A stretch of DNA of 64,000 nt, from contig NZ_CP139145.1 of assembly GCF_034048115.1 (NCBI RefSeq), positions 682,001-746,000 of the forward strand, given 5' to 3'. The stretch's first letter is position 1; every line of letters begins with the position of its first letter. The stretch comes from Pseudarthrobacter sp. IC2-21. GTDB taxonomy: Bacteria > Actinomycetota > Actinomycetes > Actinomycetales > Micrococcaceae. A program made the position numbers and the translations under genes. This document shows, piece by piece, positions 63,107-64,000 of this stretch. The notes beneath the pieces were generated by a model that saw only the letters and a list, made by a program, of their open reading frames with translations, ran no database searches and was not told the DNA's origin.

Positions 63107-64000
63107 TCACCGCGCCGACAGGCGGAGTACCCGCTGCTGAGCGAGCATGGCTGAACGCTGTGCCTTTTCGGCCGCCCTGGCCGCCTGTTTTGCTTCGGCT
63201 GCGGCAGAGGACAGTCCCTTCCGGGCGCTGTCCAACTGTTCCTCGCTGGCTTTCAGCCGTGCCCGGAGGTCCTGCGTTTCGCGGGTCAGTTCGGCCACGT
63301 TCTGCTCTGTCTTCGCCAGCTGGTCCCGGCGTTCGGTTGCCAGTGCGGAGGCGTCCTGTTCGGCCGCCTCGGCGTCTGCCAGGACGGCCCTGGCCTTCTC
63401 CAAAGCGGACGGCGACGTCCGCCGCGGAGTCTCCCGGACAGCCTCGAGGCGCGGCTGCTCCGACGGCGCACGAGCGGCGCCTGCCGCCGTCGCGCGTTGT
63501 TTGTGTTTATGCTCCGGGACCGGCGGAGGGGAGGTGCGCGGTGCGGGAACTGCCCCTGGCACGGCCACGGCGCCTTCGAGGTCCACCGTGTCCACGCCGT
63601 CTGCGGATAGCGTCCGGACCAGCAGTCCGCTCTGAACGGCGGCAGCTGCCCCTTCATCCGCGATCAGCGCGCCCAGGGTCCGTTCCACGTCGCTGGCGAT
63701 TGCCGTGCTGATGGCGCGCCCGTTGCGCTCGGCGACGGAACGGGCGGTGCCGACGGCGGTGTCCAGGAGGGCACGGCGCTCCCGCGCCAGTTCACGGAGG
63801 GCACGGGCGTCGAGGGCTGACTGTGCGGCACGCATCCGTCGGCCCAGGTCAGCGAGTTGTGCGAGTATTTCGGACTCATGCACCGCCATCATATTGACGG
63901 CCCAGGCCGCCGCTGAGGGCTTGGGCAGGGCTTTAACGGCGGCGGCGAGGTCCTTCCCGGAACCGGTGGCGGCCTTGGCGGCAGCTGTCCGGGCAGCCAT
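63107..64000 (-). CDS. Hypothetical coiled-coil protein, 5'-truncated by window edge
   Basis: Frame open from the window edge to TGA at 63107. It contains KALPKPSAAAWAVNMMAVH, a segment seen in actinobacterial proteins of unknown role, then a helical region ending with LGALIADEG, a Pro/Ser/Arg linker (about 155-190) and a long coiled coil (about 190-297) of Ala/Glu/Lys/Arg heptads. The N-terminus is probably outside the window. Confidence 0.7.
   Translation of the reverse strand: MAARTAAAKAATGSGKDLAAAVKALPKPSAAAWAVNMMAVHESEILAQLADLGRRMRAAQSALDARALRELARERRALLDTAVGTARSVAERNGRAISTAIASDVERTLGALIADEGAAAAVQSGLLVRTLSADGVDTVDLEGAVAVPGAVPAPRTSPPPVPEHKHKQRATAAGAARAPSEQPRLEAVRETPRRTSPSALEKARAVLADAEAAEQDASALATERRDQLAKTEQNVAELTRETQDLRARLKASEEQLDSARKGLSSAAAEAKQAARAAEKAQRSAMLAQQRVLRLSAR

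Overview
High-GC actinobacterial chromosome, most like Arthrobacter/Pseudarthrobacter (Micrococcaceae). The evidence is inferred from gene content, not from a database match. It includes DUF222-type HNH nuclease, a GTP-dependent PEP carboxykinase, the proteasome activator Bpa with a C-terminal GQYL tail, a c-di-AMP (ydaO) riboswitch in front of a secreted lytic transglycosylase, NsrR/Hmp, PadR and TetR regulators, and frequent GTG starts. About 58 protein genes or gene remnants and four tRNA genes (Ser-CGA, Arg-ACG, Ser-GCT, Ser-TGA, all on the minus strand) are supported.

Layout. 1-6.8 kb: housekeeping and hypothetical genes (nitronate monooxygenase, Kef-type antiporter, M23 peptidase, DJ-1/PfpI protein) with a scar of two truncated genes at 4.0-4.7 kb. 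7.0-9.9 kb: a decayed integrative element at tRNA-Ser(CGA). It is bounded by a 39-bp near-perfect direct repeat of the tRNA 3' end, keeps three fragments of a dead tyrosine integrase, and carries two lipoprotein genes. 10.2-14.4 kb: an HNH nuclease, then a tight three-gene operon of an MDR dehydrogenase, a 6-pyruvoyl-tetrahydropterin-synthase-like protein lacking most catalytic and zinc residues, and a GT4 glycosyltransferase. 14.5-17.8 kb: tadA, PAP2 phosphatase, upp, a VOC protein, and the riboswitch-controlled transglycosylase.

18-27 kb: a cell-envelope glycosylation block. A two-component system (response regulator, histidine kinase), a GT2-GtrA flippase fusion and two tandem GT39 membrane glycosyltransferases run in one direction, with a Gly/Gln-rich membrane-anchored DUF5666-like protein facing away. 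27.8-36 kb: a receiver-less PhoB-type regulator, SixA-like phosphatase, EamA transporter, then a TetR-YhgE/Pip-pseudo-ABC operon whose promoter spacer is a TetR-like palindrome, and a disulfide oxidoreductase-family flavoprotein. 36-46 kb: pckG, hmp with nsrR and operator palindromes, phosphomannomutase, RecQ, MFS exporter. 46-56 kb: a GNAT pseudogene, prolyl oligopeptidase, FAD/NAD(P)-binding protein and a 1520-residue secreted nuclease-nucleotidase fusion. 56-64 kb: VOC protein, quinone oxidoreductase plus PadR, cstA plus its small partner, bpa, and a coiled-coil protein cut by the window edge.

The most interesting systems are the pterin-synthase-like/dehydrogenase/glycosyltransferase operon, whose chemistry cannot be that of the canonical family, the pseudo-ATPase/YhgE/TetR operon, the sensor-regulated envelope glycosylation block, and the fossil tRNA-Ser element. 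Two copies of a long palindromic repeat (46.4 and 51.2 kb) look like a dispersed REP-type family.
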